A stretch of DNA of 64,000 nt from Shewanella sp. MBTL60-112-B2 (GTDB lineage: Bacteria > Pseudomonadota > Gammaproteobacteria > Enterobacterales > Shewanellaceae): positions 62,001 through 126,000 of the forward strand of contig NZ_BPFA01000001.1 in NCBI RefSeq assembly GCF_019655055.1. Direction: 5' to 3'. Position numbers and translations under genes: made by a program. Every line of letters starts with the position of its first letter. The first letter of the stretch is position 1. The notes under the pieces were generated by a model. That model was not told the origin of the DNA. It worked only from the letters and a program-made list of their open reading frames with translations, and did not search any database. Of this stretch, positions 8,795 through 18,030 are shown one piece after another.

Positions 8795-9434
8795 CGTTAG
8801 ACTTTTCCGAGGTTATAGTCTGTGTGACACCTTCGAGTTCATTCTCTTGCGAGGCCGTCTCTAACGGTAATTGCGGATTAGCCTTAGCTGCTTGAGTGAG
8901 CAGGTGTTGGCGCAGGTGTTCTGCCGTTCGCTGTTCTAACCCGGGTAACTCAATCTCTGCCGAGCCGCTACCAGCACTGAAGCATTTGATAGTGGATAGA
9001 TTAAAATAGCGCTCTAGCGGGCCATGAGACAGGCTAACATGCTGGAGCCTTGAATAAGGAAGCGAGGTGCGTTTAACCCACCAAAAACCCTTTTGCATGA
9101 TAAGTTCATGTTCGCATGTTGCGTAAGCCAGCGACTTGGCATGTCGATCTCTCAAATAGCCAAGGATTGCCAATAACAGTAACAGGCCCGTTAATATGGT
9201 TAGCAATAGGGGAAGTTGTAGCTCTCTAGGTAGAACCACGGCCAGAGACACCGCAATAAACGCGATGCAGCCAAGTATCAGGCTTTCGCATAACACTTGG
9301 GTGTAATGGCGCTTATCGACTGGCTGAAGTGGTACCTGATCGAAGCCTTGCCACTCATTCTGTGCAACTAAGTCATGGCAAGCTTGTTCGTTAATAGAGT
9401 CAGCTTCGTTGCTGATATTGTTGCTGCTATCCAT
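8784..9434 (-). CDS. Membrane protein with one bacterial PH domain (YdbS-like)
   Basis: A 216-residue protein of the YdbS type, with an N-terminal cytoplasmic stretch, two adjacent transmembrane helices (about residues 50-95) and one bPH2 domain: TSLPYSRLQHVSLSHGPLERYFNLSTIKCFSAG. It is the first gene of the three-gene minus-strand operon with the YdbT-like and DUF924 genes. The C-terminal 25 residues are acidic and probably disordered. Confidence 0.87.
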   Translation of the reverse strand: MDSSNNISNEADSINEQACHDLVAQNEWQGFDQVPLQPVDKRHYTQVLCESLILGCIAFIAVSLAVVLPRELQLPLLLTILTGLLLLLAILGYLRDRHAKSLAYATCEHELIMQKGFWWVKRTSLPYSRLQHVSLSHGPLERYFNLSTIKCFSAGSGSAEIELPGLEQRTAEHLRQHLLTQAAKANPQLPLETASQENELEGVTQTITSEKSNDDA

Positions 9435-9628
9435 TTCAACTCTCGTCCTTCATTTAAGGTCGTTTATTCACGGCAGTTTATTCTATTTGACTATATCAGT
9501 ATGTGTGGCGTTATCGCTACAGTGAGACATATTTGGCAACAGTTGAGTGTTTTAGCCTATCCAGTTATTACTTGTTATTTGTTGTAAATAAAGTAGTTTA
9601 CCTTAATCATCCAGAATATAAGATTGTT

Positions 9629-9925
9629 ATGAGCCTGACCTTAACTGCCTCTAAACAGCAAAGTGCTTTTTTTAGAAAGCTCTATATTGCTTACCTAATC
9701 GATAGTGAAAGACATAACTTATTGTCGTTACACAAGCTAACAGAAATGCCTCGTCGAACCCTGCAAGATGCAATAGCCGTTTTGGGAGACTTAACGATTG
9801 AGTGCGAGTTTGTGCAAGATGGCGAGCGCAATAATGCTGGTTTTTACCGGATAAACCATTGGGGCGCTATAAACCGAGACTGGGTTGAGCAGCACCTTGC
9901 TCAGATAGAGTCTGTTTTGAGTTAA
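9629..9925 (+). CDS. Small winged helix-turn-helix protein
   Basis: A predicted DNA-binding protein of 98 residues. The segment LIDSERHNLLSLHKLTEMPRRTLQDAIAVLGDL reads as a winged helix-turn-helix, with TEMPRRTLQDAI as the recognition region, followed by a wing (VQDGERNNAGFYRINHWGAI). The open frame reaches 42 codons further upstream, but those residues look non-coding and the ATG at 9629 begins the conserved part. It resembles small HTH proteins common in Shewanella and Vibrio that have no assigned role. Targets are unknown. Confidence 0.75.
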   Translation: MSLTLTASKQQSAFFRKLYIAYLIDSERHNLLSLHKLTEMPRRTLQDAIAVLGDLTIECEFVQDGERNNAGFYRINHWGAINRDWVEQHLAQIESVLS

Positions 9926-10068
9926 CCTTATCTTATTATGCTATAAATCACTTTCCTGGCTTGATTTAACACAAAATTAAGCCTTGATCATTACACTTCG
10001 CGCCCCGATGCACTCACACCATTGAGTGCATGCTTATTTCATTCTCTTTTACCCTAAAGGAGCAAGGT

Positions 10069-10893
10069 GTGCTTGCGAACGTTTCTGGCCTGCAGTCAAA
10101 GCTTAAGTTGATTGACAATAGTAAGGTTTTTCAAGGTTTTGTTATTTTCGTCATCGTGGTGTCGGCGTTATCCATTGGCGCGCATACCTATCATCTTCCA
10201 GCGTGGATGGAGCAGAGCTTAGTCGTGCTGGATATCGGTATTACGGTATTTTTCGCCATTGAGCTTGTGATCCGTTTTCTTGCCAGTGACGGCCCTAAGC
10301 GATTTTTCAGCAACGGCTGGAATGTTTTCGACACCATGATTGTTATCGGTAGTCTTATTCCTGCTGGTGGCTCGGCCATTCTATTAGCCCGTCTGCTGCG
10401 GATCTTCAGAGTTCTGCGTTTAGTGTCTATGATCCCTGAGCTAAGAATGTTGGTGAATGCGCTGTTAAAGGCTATACCCCGAATGGGTTATATCGCTTTA
10501 CTGATGTTTGTGATTTTCTATATATATGGCGCGGTAGGCAGTATGTTCTTTGCCAATGTAAATGACTTCCTCTGGGGAGATGTCTCAGTTGCTATGCTGA
10601 CCTTGTTTAGGATCTCAACCTTCGAGTCTTGGACATCGATAATGTACGAGACCATGGCTGTATACCCTCTCAGCTGGATCTATTATCTAAGCTTTATCTT
10701 TTTAACTGCATTCGTGTTTTTAAATATGATGGTAGGGGCAGTGTTAGATGTGATGACCCAAGAAACAGCCGCGATGAGAGGTGAAGAGGCTGCCGATGAT
10801 CCAGCAGATAAACCAGCTAGCGCTGCGGATGTCGCCGAGCTTAAAGTGCAAATTGAGGAGCTAAAAGCGCTGCTGCTGAGAAAGGCGAGCTAG
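10069..10893 (+). CDS. Voltage-gated ion channel, single-domain BacNav type
   Basis: A 274-residue six-helix ion channel subunit, expected to form a tetramer in the inner membrane. S4 is explicit, with arginines at 108, 111, 114 and 117 spaced every third residue (RLLRIFRVLRLV). The pore loop carries TFESWTS at 184-190, matching the TLESWxx selectivity filter of bacterial sodium channels. A C-terminal cytosolic coiled coil (VAELKVQIEELKALLLRK) would hold the tetramer together. I chose the GTG at 10069 because AGGAG lies 6 bases upstream; an ATG 13 codons earlier (10030) is the alternative. Sodium selectivity is inferred from the filter glutamate and the SW pair. Confidence 0.88.
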   Translation: MLANVSGLQSKLKLIDNSKVFQGFVIFVIVVSALSIGAHTYHLPAWMEQSLVVLDIGITVFFAIELVIRFLASDGPKRFFSNGWNVFDTMIVIGSLIPAGGSAILLARLLRIFRVLRLVSMIPELRMLVNALLKAIPRMGYIALLMFVIFYIYGAVGSMFFANVNDFLWGDVSVAMLTLFRISTFESWTSIMYETMAVYPLSWIYYLSFIFLTAFVFLNMMVGAVLDVMTQETAAMRGEEAADDPADKPASAADVAELKVQIEELKALLLRKAS

Positions 10894-10911
10894 GCCGTAC
10901 TTTGTCGTGTG

Positions 10912-10952
10912 CTATTCATATTTGTTCATAATGTTGGTTTATTAATTCATAT
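10912..10952 (+). promoter_or_regulatory. Three TorR-box-like repeats upstream of the torF-like gene
   Basis: Three copies resembling the TorR box CTGTTCATAT occur on the plus strand: CTATTCATAT (10912-10921, 9/10), TTGTTCATAA (10922-10931, 8/10) and TAATTCATAT (10943-10952, 7/10). The first two are contiguous and the third is 21 bases from the second, so all lie on nearly the same helix face, as in the E. coli tor promoter. The next plus-strand gene is the porin gene at 11131. TorR binding is inferred. Confidence 0.7.
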
Positions 10953-10985
10953 TTACTCTCAAGGTTGTTAATAACTTGAGAGTAA
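10953..10985 (+). other. Perfect 11-base hairpin next to the TorR boxes
   Basis: TTACTCTCAAG and CTTGAGAGTAA form an 11-base perfect inverted repeat with an 11-base AT-rich loop. No T-run follows, so it is a weak candidate for terminator of the channel gene. It could equally be an operator or a leader hairpin for the downstream porin gene. Confidence 0.6.
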
Positions 10986-11130
10986 GCTTTACCTAAATTT
11001 AGATACAAGCTTAGATGAAAACTTAGGCGAAAACCTAGATTAGTATAAGCTGATATTGCTAAGCTTGGATTAATCAATCAACCGCCTAGGTTGAGATTTT
11101 AGATTGATAACTTAGATCGAAAATATTGGG

Positions 11131-11877
11131 ATGATGATTATGAAATTTACACATGCAATTATGCTTGGCAGTTTAGCTATGGCGACCATGGGCAGCGCAG
11201 TGGCTGCTGATGACAACGAACTGCTTGGCGGACAAATTAGTGGCAACGTTAAATTTGCGACCGACTATGTTTTCCGTGGTGAATCAGAAACTATGGACGG
11301 CGATGTACCTGTAGTACAAGGCACGCTAGGTTGGGGCAATGATGACGGCTGGTACACTGGTGTATTTGCTTCAAACATCAAGTTTGCCGATCCAAATCTT
11401 GAAATCGTAACCGCACCTTATATCGGTAAGGCCGGCGCATTTGGTGACAGCGGCTTTACCTATGATGTTATGGTGTTCTCATATCTTTATCCTGGCGCTT
11501 CGTACTCAAACTACACAGAGCTTTGGGTGCGAGTCGCTAAGCAGTTTGGCCAAGCCAATGTTCAGCTTGAAGTCACACCAACATTAGATGACTGGTTTGG
11601 TGTTGATGGTTGGCAAGGCGTGAACTACGCCATTCACCCAAGCTATGACTTCAATAATGGCGTGAAACTTTCTGGTTCATTTGGTTATCAAGATCTTGAC
11701 GGTGAAGGTGCAGAGGGGTGGACTCACTGGAATTTAGGTGTTGAAGCTAACTATGTTGGCCTAACATTCGATCTGCGTTACCACGGAAGTTCAGTGGATG
11801 ACACTCACTTAGTCTACGGAACACAAACTGAAATCTTCGATGATCGCGTCGTGTTTGGTGTGAGCAAAAGTTTTTAA
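11131..11877 (+). CDS. torF: TorF-family putative porin
   Basis: A predicted outer-membrane beta-barrel of 248 residues of the TorF family. It has a signal peptide (MKFTHAIMLGSLAMATMGSAVA, cleaved before ADD) and the family opening SGNVKFATDYVFRGESETMDG. Alternating amphipathic strands follow, and the protein ends in an aromatic residue (VSKSF), as barrels do. Starts at 11131, 11134 or 11140 are all possible. Three TorR-box-like repeats upstream and its position beside torR suggest it is part of the TMAO regulon, perhaps letting TMAO or TMA across the outer membrane. The transport role is inferred. A terminator follows. Confidence 0.87.
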   Translation: MMIMKFTHAIMLGSLAMATMGSAVAADDNELLGGQISGNVKFATDYVFRGESETMDGDVPVVQGTLGWGNDDGWYTGVFASNIKFADPNLEIVTAPYIGKAGAFGDSGFTYDVMVFSYLYPGASYSNYTELWVRVAKQFGQANVQLEVTPTLDDWFGVDGWQGVNYAIHPSYDFNNGVKLSGSFGYQDLDGEGAEGWTHWNLGVEANYVGLTFDLRYHGSSVDDTHLVYGTQTEIFDDRVVFGVSKSF

Positions 11878-11925
11878 TTTGCATATAGAATAAATGAATT
11901 TGTCAGTGCTAATGCATTGATAAAT

Positions 11926-11955
11926 AAAAGCCAACTCCTTTGAGTTGGCTTTTTT
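11926..11955 (+). terminator. Rho-independent terminator after torF-like gene
   Basis: AAAGCCAACTC / GAGTTGGCTTT with a CTTT loop, followed by a T-run. It separates the porin gene from torR. Confidence 0.9.
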
Positions 11956-12086
11956 GTGGCTGAGTATTTTTAGATTTTAGTCGTAAATATTTCAACTGCT
12001 CGCTTTACGCGCTAACTTGTGTATATTATGTGGCGCAATTTTGCGGACGCTTTTGTCGATAAAAGTGGTTTAGGTTGAGGTGATAT

Positions 12087-12797
12087 ATGGCATACCGGGT
12101 ACTGGTTGTTGATGATGAAGCCGTCATTAGAGCTAGGTTAAAAGGCTATTTTGAGAAAGAGGGCTATGAAGTACTCGAAGCTCAAGATGGTGATCAGATG
12201 TGGCACGAATTTGACCGCCAGCATATCGACTTAGTCATGCTTGATATTAACTTACCCGGCGTCGATGGCTTGAGTCTGGCTCGTGAATTGCGAAGCAGGA
12301 GCCATGTAGGGATCATCTTAGTGACTGGACGTGATGAAACCATAGATAAGATTGTTGGCCTAGAGATGGGAGCCGACGATTACGTCACCAAGCCTTTCGA
12401 GCTAAGAGAGCTATTAGTTAGGGTTAAGAACTTACTCTGGCGTATGTCGTTAGTGAAAAAAGCCGTTGCCGATAGTGCAGAGCAAGACGATCCAAATGAT
12501 AATATTATCGCTTTTAACGACTATATATTAGAGCTCAATAGCCGCCAACTGACCCACAATGGTGAGCCAATCAAGCTAACAAAAGCCGAGTTTGAGTTGC
12601 TTACCGCCTTTTCTTTGCATCCACAACAGGTGTTATCGCGTGAACGTTTAATGTTGCAAACTAGCCACCGAGATCAGGACGTAAACGACAGAACAATCGA
12701 TGTGATTATCCGTCGCCTTCGCAATAAATTATCCAGTGAGTTGTTTGTTACCATTCATGGTGAAGGCTATTTGTTTGCGGCTAAAGTGAAAGACTAA
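12087..12797 (+). CDS. torR: TMAO response regulator TorR
   Basis: An OmpR/PhoB-type response regulator of 236 residues. The receiver has the acidic pair D9-D10, the phosphoacceptor D53 in VMLDINLPG and the lysine in YVTKPFELREL. The C-terminal winged helix contains ELNSRQLTHNGEPIKLTKAEFELL and the recognition region DRTIDVIIRRLRNKL. Identity as TorR comes from sequence character and from the flanking torT-torS and torECAD genes. In Shewanella and E. coli, phospho-TorR activates torC(E)AD by binding 10-base tor boxes. The last 78 coding bases plus 13 bases beyond the stop are duplicated 149 bases downstream. Confidence 0.95.
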   Translation: MAYRVLVVDDEAVIRARLKGYFEKEGYEVLEAQDGDQMWHEFDRQHIDLVMLDINLPGVDGLSLARELRSRSHVGIILVTGRDETIDKIVGLEMGADDYVTKPFELRELLVRVKNLLWRMSLVKKAVADSAEQDDPNDNIIAFNDYILELNSRQLTHNGEPIKLTKAEFELLTAFSLHPQQVLSRERLMLQTSHRDQDVNDRTIDVIIRRLRNKLSSELFVTIHGEGYLFAAKVKD

Positions 12798-12810
12798 AGC
12801 TGACTCGTTT
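12720..12810 (+). repeat. Source copy of the torR-tail direct repeat
   Basis: This is the copy inside torR, spanning the end of the DNA-binding domain, the stop codon and 13 bases after it. It pairs with 12869-12959 at a constant offset of 149 bases. Confidence 0.92.
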
Positions 12811-12868
12811 AAGCTATTTTTATATTTTAGCCAACAAGTTGTCGATGTCATTATCCTTCATTGATGTG

Positions 12869-12959
12869 CGCAATAAATTATCCAGTGAGTTGTTTGTTAC
12901 CATTCACGGTGAAGGCTATTTGTTTGCGGCTAAAGTGAAAGACTAAAGCTGACTCGTTT
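12869..12959 (+). pseudogene. Duplicated 3' fragment of torR
   Basis: These 91 bases repeat 12720-12810 (the last 26 codons of torR with its stop and 13 further bases) with one mismatch. Similarity continues weakly upstream to 12842, offset by a 4-base insertion. There is no start codon or complete domain, so the fragment is not expected to make a functional protein. A third, 20-odd-base piece of the same sequence lies at 12965-12988. Confidence 0.92.
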
Positions 12960-13021
12960 GAGCGGTTTGTGACCATTCATGGTGAAGGGGTACTGAAACG
13001 ATTTAAACAACTTAAGGCGAC

Positions 13022-14086
13022 TTAATATCCAGTATTGACCCGATAAATTGGATAGTAATCTGCGGGTGGCAAGCTGGTTCTTAGTACATCTTCACTGATA
13101 TGTTTAGGATAAAGGGTTTTAATTTTTGGTCCTATATCGCCAAAAGCTTGAGCTCCCTCTAACTCTCTCACCGTAATATCGATAGCCAGCTTACCTTGCA
13201 GAACGACTTGGTCGTCGTTACTAAACGCCACTTTACCTCGATAAATCCCTCGCAACACCGCAGGCGATAGATAGCTACTAACGAGTTTCACTTTATCGGT
13301 AAGCTGATATTGCCTCAGTATGCTGACCCCAGCTTCTATGGCAACAGCGCTACCAAGGATGTAATCGGGCGTCTGTTCACTTAATAGCACCTCAAGTTCA
13401 TCTCGATACAGATTACGATTATTATCGGCGTGATGCACTGCGCTGATGTTAACTAAACTGTCTTTCAAGGCCGCTGACAACCCTTGCTCTACGTAGTCGC
13501 TACCACCGAGTTTGTCTGGGCCGGTTAATAGGGCTAAGGTTGCAGGCTTCTTGGTTTGCTGCTTGATATATTCCCCTGCTTTTAAGCCCATCTGATACCA
13601 GTTTACGCCCACGCGCGTATTCACTTTTGGGTGCTGGAGTCGATTGACTAGAGCGATAACGGGTTTAGTAATCGGTGCTTGATAAAAATCTAAAATATCG
13701 GGGCGAACGCCGCCGAGTAAAATGGCATCAAAGCTATGCTTCATGCAGTTATCGAGTTGAGTTAGCTGCTTATCTTGGCCGTAATAACCGCCTGCTTCGA
13801 ACAGTTCCAGCTTTAGATTTAACGCTTTAGCCTGCTGTACTAGTCCGTAGTTAATACCTGTCCAGTAGGTGTCTTTTAAATGTGGTACTAAGGCGCAAAT
13901 GCGCCAACTTTTCTTAGCCGAGGTGAGCGGTGTAAGTTGTAACGGCGTAGTTTGTTGCAAGACTTTTTCGTAGGGAATTCTCTGCTCAAGCGACCAAGAT
14001 GACGGCGTTGTCGCAGCAATGACAATAGGGCTTAAAAAACTTAAGCCGAAAACGAGTAATATTCGCTGCTGCAAAACTTTAACCAT
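13022..14086 (-). CDS. torT: Periplasmic TMAO-binding protein TorT
   Basis: A periplasmic substrate-binding protein of 354 residues of the LacI/ribose-binding fold. The signal peptide is VLQQRILLVFGLSFLSPIVIA. The mature part shows the TorT pattern: WRICALVPHLKDTYWTGINYGLVQQ, FDAILLGGVRPDIL, a hinge and GSAVAIEAGVSIL. In the Tor system it binds TMAO and contacts the sensor domain of TorS; it is not a transporter component. It diverges from torS across a 63-base gap and converges on torR. Confidence 0.93.
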   Translation of the reverse strand: MVKVLQQRILLVFGLSFLSPIVIAATTPSSWSLEQRIPYEKVLQQTTPLQLTPLTSAKKSWRICALVPHLKDTYWTGINYGLVQQAKALNLKLELFEAGGYYGQDKQLTQLDNCMKHSFDAILLGGVRPDILDFYQAPITKPVIALVNRLQHPKVNTRVGVNWYQMGLKAGEYIKQQTKKPATLALLTGPDKLGGSDYVEQGLSAALKDSLVNISAVHHADNNRNLYRDELEVLLSEQTPDYILGSAVAIEAGVSILRQYQLTDKVKLVSSYLSPAVLRGIYRGKVAFSNDDQVVLQGKLAIDITVRELEGAQAFGDIGPKIKTLYPKHISEDVLRTSLPPADYYPIYRVNTGY

Positions 14087-14149
14087 GGATAACGTCTCTA
14101 TGAATCGAATGAGTAAAGGATTAATATTGTATCAGCTTAACAGATAACA

Positions 14150-17100
14150 GTGAGTGTATTGTTCTTGCCAAAATCCCCCTTGCCTAAATTATCTCTATCG
14201 AGAAAAAGCCTAATTGGTCGTCTTATGCTGGCTTTTGGTTTGCTTGCTTTACTCTTGCTACTACTGGTTAGTTTGGGTAGTGTGAGTTTGCGATGGGTTC
14301 AAGAGGCGGATAAATACTTATACAACCGAGCATTGCCTGCCTCTGAGGCCGCAAGTCAGTTGGCTCTATCGAGTAATGCATTGGCTGAAAATGCAGGTTT
14401 GCTAGGTCAGACACAAGATGAGGCGCAGCGTCAGTTTGTAGGGCGCAAACTGTCGATTGAAAGTGCGACTATGCTCAGCGCGATTAAGATACTTAAGGCG
14501 CTAGAAGTGAATTTTGACCTGAGTCTTGAGCAGAGCGCTTCGGAGATTATTGTCGACATCTCAGAGTTAGGGGAGCAAGTAGGGCAACGTATTCAGGTGG
14601 CTTATAGCTTGAAGAAGCAGGGTAAAGAACTCGTTAACGCAGCAAATAAAAGTACTGACTTGCTACTTGCGGAGCTGGCTATCGTCGACTCGGGGATCTT
14701 ATCTAAACTGAGTTTAGCCTACCCTGATGCTGTAGGCGCAGAGAAAACGTCGCAGTTGCTCGATACTCTGATAGAACAAGATTTAGATATCCAAGAGCGA
14801 CTTAATCGTGCACTTAAAATCGTGCATAACATTGCTCTTATGGGGCAGATGTTTCAATCGCCCGAGTTAGAAACGGGGATTTATCCGTTTCTGGGAGATC
14901 TCGGGAGCCGAATAACTCCTACTGTAAACCCAAGCAAAGCCCCCTTAGCAGTTGCTTTAAGTTCACAAGCGCAGCAAGCTGCCCCTAACCCTGCGGGGCG
15001 CAATCACTTAGACAGGAGTATTGGCAATTCAGATAGCCGCTATCTTAGCTCGCTCTCCAGTTTGACTCATATTATTCGTGATCCGGATAGGGCCAATACC
15101 TTAGCTAAGCAGTTTGCGATATTGCAAACGCTACCCAGTAGCCTCTCCTTACAGAAAGAGTACACCAAGTACCATAGAGCGCAGGAGTTACAGCTACAAA
15201 CCATTACAGATAAACTCGATGTGCTCAATGAAGCGGTTGCTTATGCCATGCAGTTACAGCGTTTGGAAGCTGAAAATGCCCGAAACGACTATCTCAAGCA
15301 GTTAACTTGGTCGAAATTTGGCTTATGGATGACGGGGCTACTGATGTTTCTGGTGATTTTTGTGGTGGTCTATAAGGTCATCTATCGAGGTATTGCCTTA
15401 AAACTCGATGCCGCGACTAAGGCATTGGCTCAACTCAGTTTAGGCAACACAGCGGTAACTATTGATACTCAAGGTGACGATGAACTAGCGGCAATGGCCA
15501 GTGCGATTAAAGCCTTTAAGCAAAAAACAGATCATAATCAAAAACTGCAGGCTGAACTTCGAGAAACTGCGGCAGAGCTGTATGAACATAAGCAGGCACT
15601 TGAAGCAAAGGTAGAAGCAAGAACCTTAGAGCTTGCCGAAGCGAATATCCAGCTAGATAAAGAGGCCAAAGGCCATGTGCTTGCCCGGGATATGGCCGAG
15701 CAAGCTAACCAGGCTAAATCGCTGTTCTTAGCCACCATGAGCCATGAGATCCGCACGCCTCTCAATGGACTTTTAGGTACCTTAACTTTACTTGGGCACT
15801 CAAAGCTACCTGCGGCGCAGCAGCAGATGTTAGCGCTCTCACAATATAGCGGCACGCTACTGCAGACGGTACTGAATGATATTTTAGACTTTTCTCGATT
15901 AGAGCAGCGAAAACTGGCTAATGAACCCCGAGCTGTGGATATCAATGAGCTGTTGGATCAAGTTGTGGCTATTATGCTTGCTGGTGCCGGACTCGCTGGG
16001 TTAACTCTGCGCTCAAACCATAGCGATTTGCCTAAATGGGTATATATCGATGGCCCCAAGCTTAGACAGGTGCTGCTCAATTTGCTGGGTAACGCGATTA
16101 AGTTTACTCCTCAAGGTGAGGTGGAGCTTACCGTCGAAGTTAAGCATGACTCGCTACAGTTTAAAGTTCAGGATACTGGTGTAGGAATTGATGCTTCGGC
16201 GATGAAAAAGCTATTTAAGGCATACAGTAATGAGCCTAGTAAAGGTCGAGACCGAGGTACGGGTTTAGGCCTTGCTATCAGTAAGCAGCTAGTTGAACTG
16301 ATGAATAGTAGCACTCAAGCTGAGCAAAACGGCGTATGGGTAACGAGTGAGTTGGGTAAGGGCAGTTGCTTTGGTTTCTCGCTGCCGTTGATAGTTTGTG
16401 ACCGCCCTGACTATGAGCTGCAGCAGCAAGTTATTCATACCCAAGCTAAAAATCTTTTAGTTATTGAAGATAATAAGATTAACGCTATGGTAGCTCAGGG
16501 TTTTCTAGCCCACCTTGGCCATAGCTCGGTACTCGCAAAGAGCTGTGAAGCTGCGAGAAAAGCCTATACGCTACAAACGGCAAAGCAATTCGATGCCATT
16601 ATGCTCGATATTCAGCTTGGCGATGGCTCGGGGATCGAATTACTCGCTGAGCTACAAGAGGTTAATAGGCAAGCTGAACATCAAATCGAAATAGCGGCTT
16701 TTACTGCACAGCTGCAGGCCGATGATATGGAAAACTATCAAGAGAAAGGTTTCAATTTAGTCTTAATGAAACCCCTTGATATGCAAGCTTTATCTAATTG
16801 GCTTGGTAATGCCGAACCGCTACAAGATATCGAAATCCAGGCTGAAACAGCACTGAGCGAGAAAACAGCCTTGAGCGATCAAACAGCTGCTATTGATAAA
16901 CAGGAATACTCCTTGGGCAGTGATAGAACAGAAGCTGCATTACTCGATGAGACGCAGTTAACCCAAGACTTAACTTACCTAGGTTTAGAGACGGTTATTG
17001 AGCTGGCTAAAATTTATCAACAAACCAGCAAAGTGCACTTTGAAGGTTTGCTCAAGGCTGATGCCGATATTGGTCATATATTGCATGCACTAAAAGGCAG

Positions 17101-17269
17101 CAGTGCGAATATGGGGTTAGCTAGGCTATCAGAGCGATGTAAGCTGTTAGAGAAGTCAGCAATGAGCTCAAGCCGATATCAGCAAACTGAACATGATTCT
17201 CTTATGGCGTTGTGGCAAGCATCATTAGCAGCCTTGCAGACTTGGATAGCTGAGCAGCCTAAAGCCTAA
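14150..17269 (+). CDS. torS: Hybrid sensor kinase TorS
   Basis: An unorthodox three-module sensor kinase of 1039 residues in the inner membrane. Transmembrane helices near 25-48 and 388-412 bracket the large periplasmic sensor that docks TorT. HAMP and a coiled coil follow. Phosphoacceptor H532 lies in [13 protein letters not shown], the ATP site has GTGLGLAI, the receiver aspartate is D820 in [10 protein letters not shown], and the HPt histidine is H979 in [12 protein letters not shown] His-Asp-His relay to TorR is the known scheme. The start is GTG at 14150 with a weak ribosome-binding site. A reiterated [12 protein letters not shown] linker lies between the receiver and HPt. Confidence 0.95.
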   Translation: MSVLFLPKSPLPKLSLSRKSLIGRLMLAFGLLALLLLLLVSLGSVSLRWVQEADKYLYNRALPASEAASQLALSSNALAENAGLLGQTQDEAQRQFVGRKLSIESATMLSAIKILKALEVNFDLSLEQSASEIIVDISELGEQVGQRIQVAYSLKKQGKELVNAANKSTDLLLAELAIVDSGILSKLSLAYPDAVGAEKTSQLLDTLIEQDLDIQERLNRALKIVHNIALMGQMFQSPELETGIYPFLGDLGSRITPTVNPSKAPLAVALSSQAQQAAPNPAGRNHLDRSIGNSDSRYLSSLSSLTHIIRDPDRANTLAKQFAILQTLPSSLSLQKEYTKYHRAQELQLQTITDKLDVLNEAVAYAMQLQRLEAENARNDYLKQLTWSKFGLWMTGLLMFLVIFVVVYKVIYRGIALKLDAATKALAQLSLGNTAVTIDTQGDDELAAMASAIKAFKQKTDHNQKLQAELRETAAELYEHKQALEAKVEARTLELAEANIQLDKEAKGHVLARDMAEQANQAKSLFLATMSHEIRTPLNGLLGTLTLLGHSKLPAAQQQMLALSQYSGTLLQTVLNDILDFSRLEQRKLANEPRAVDINELLDQVVAIMLAGAGLAGLTLRSNHSDLPKWVYIDGPKLRQVLLNLLGNAIKFTPQGEVELTVEVKHDSLQFKVQDTGVGIDASAMKKLFKAYSNEPSKGRDRGTGLGLAISKQLVELMNSSTQAEQNGVWVTSELGKGSCFGFSLPLIVCDRPDYELQQQVIHTQAKNLLVIEDNKINAMVAQGFLAHLGHSSVLAKSCEAARKAYTLQTAKQFDAIMLDIQLGDGSGIELLAELQEVNRQAEHQIEIAAFTAQLQADDMENYQEKGFNLVLMKPLDMQALSNWLGNAEPLQDIEIQAETALSEKTALSDQTAAIDKQEYSLGSDRTEAALLDETQLTQDLTYLGLETVIELAKIYQQTSKVHFEGLLKADADIGHILHALKGSSANMGLARLSERCKLLEKSAMSSSRYQQTEHDSLMALWQASLAALQTWIAEQPKA

Positions 17270-17300
17270 TATCAGTATCAGTAGATAAATTTGCAGGTAT

Positions 17301-17338
17301 AAAAAAGGGTGATGAACGTAAGTTCATCACCCTTTTTT
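17301..17338. terminator. Bidirectional terminator between torS and torD
   Basis: AAAGGGTGATGAAC and GTTCATCACCCTTT form a 14-base stem with a very short loop, A-rich on the left and T-rich on the right. It serves both converging transcripts. Confidence 0.92.
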
Positions 17339-17364
17339 GAATCTAATTCCTAATCAATGAGGGA

Positions 17365-18030
17365 TTAGTTCAATTCAGACTCAAGCCACTCGGCATCAGA
17401 CTTCACCCAAGCATAGGTTAAGCGCGTTAATGCTTGATAAAAGTTACCGGTATCAACCTCAGTAACCTTAGCAACAAAGTTGCCTAACCAGTTAGCTAAG
17501 TTAGCTTTAATAAAGCTTTGCTGCTCGGCTTCATCACTATGGGTACAAAGGTGAGCAACATAGGCCAGAATCACTGCTAAGTGATCCGCAGGCTCTGGAA
17601 ACTCACTTTGTACTTGCAGTTGACTCTGCTTTAAAAACTGAGTCATCTGCTGATGCTGTTCACCAAAGAGCAGTGGCTCATCGCCTTTCTTAGCTGGCTT
17701 ATCTGTTAGGTATAAGCTTGCATAAGGTGATGCACTGTATTTAGTACCAACTAAGAACAGACCGCAATAATCTGCAGCAAGTTCTAGTAATGCTTTATCA
17801 GTATTAAGCTTAGCAAGCTCAGCAACTAAAACATCAACGTCAGCTTTAAATTCAGCTTCGCTACCCAATTGCGCCCAAAATTGCTGGGCTTGATCACTGG
17901 TTAAATCATGCAAGATTTTATGGTCAATTTCTTTGGCAAATAATGACGAAAGTAATTGATAAATCGTGCTTCTAACCTGATCTACTGGGTTAATTTCAAC
18001 TGTCTCTGTATTCACAGCATCTTTAATCAT
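17365..18030 (-). CDS. torD: TorA-specific chaperone TorD
   Basis: A 221-residue all-helical chaperone of the TorD family. It binds the Tat leader of apo-TorA and helps molybdenum cofactor insertion before export. Family features are [17 protein letters not shown], the central [22 protein letters not shown] segment, and [16 protein letters not shown]. It overlaps torA by 4 bases (ATGA), so translation is coupled to its client. The N-terminus is slightly longer than in E. coli TorD. Confidence 0.94.
   Translation of the reverse strand: MIKDAVNTETVEINPVDQVRSTIYQLLSSLFAKEIDHKILHDLTSDQAQQFWAQLGSEAEFKADVDVLVAELAKLNTDKALLELAADYCGLFLVGTKYSASPYASLYLTDKPAKKGDEPLLFGEQHQQMTQFLKQSQLQVQSEFPEPADHLAVILAYVAHLCTHSDEAEQQSFIKANLANWLGNFVAKVTEVDTGNFYQALTRLTYAWVKSDAEWLESELN

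Noticed and set aside
14087..14149. TorR box in the torT-torS gap
   Set aside because: Only one CGATTCATAG element (7/10) is present, with no second copy at helical spacing.
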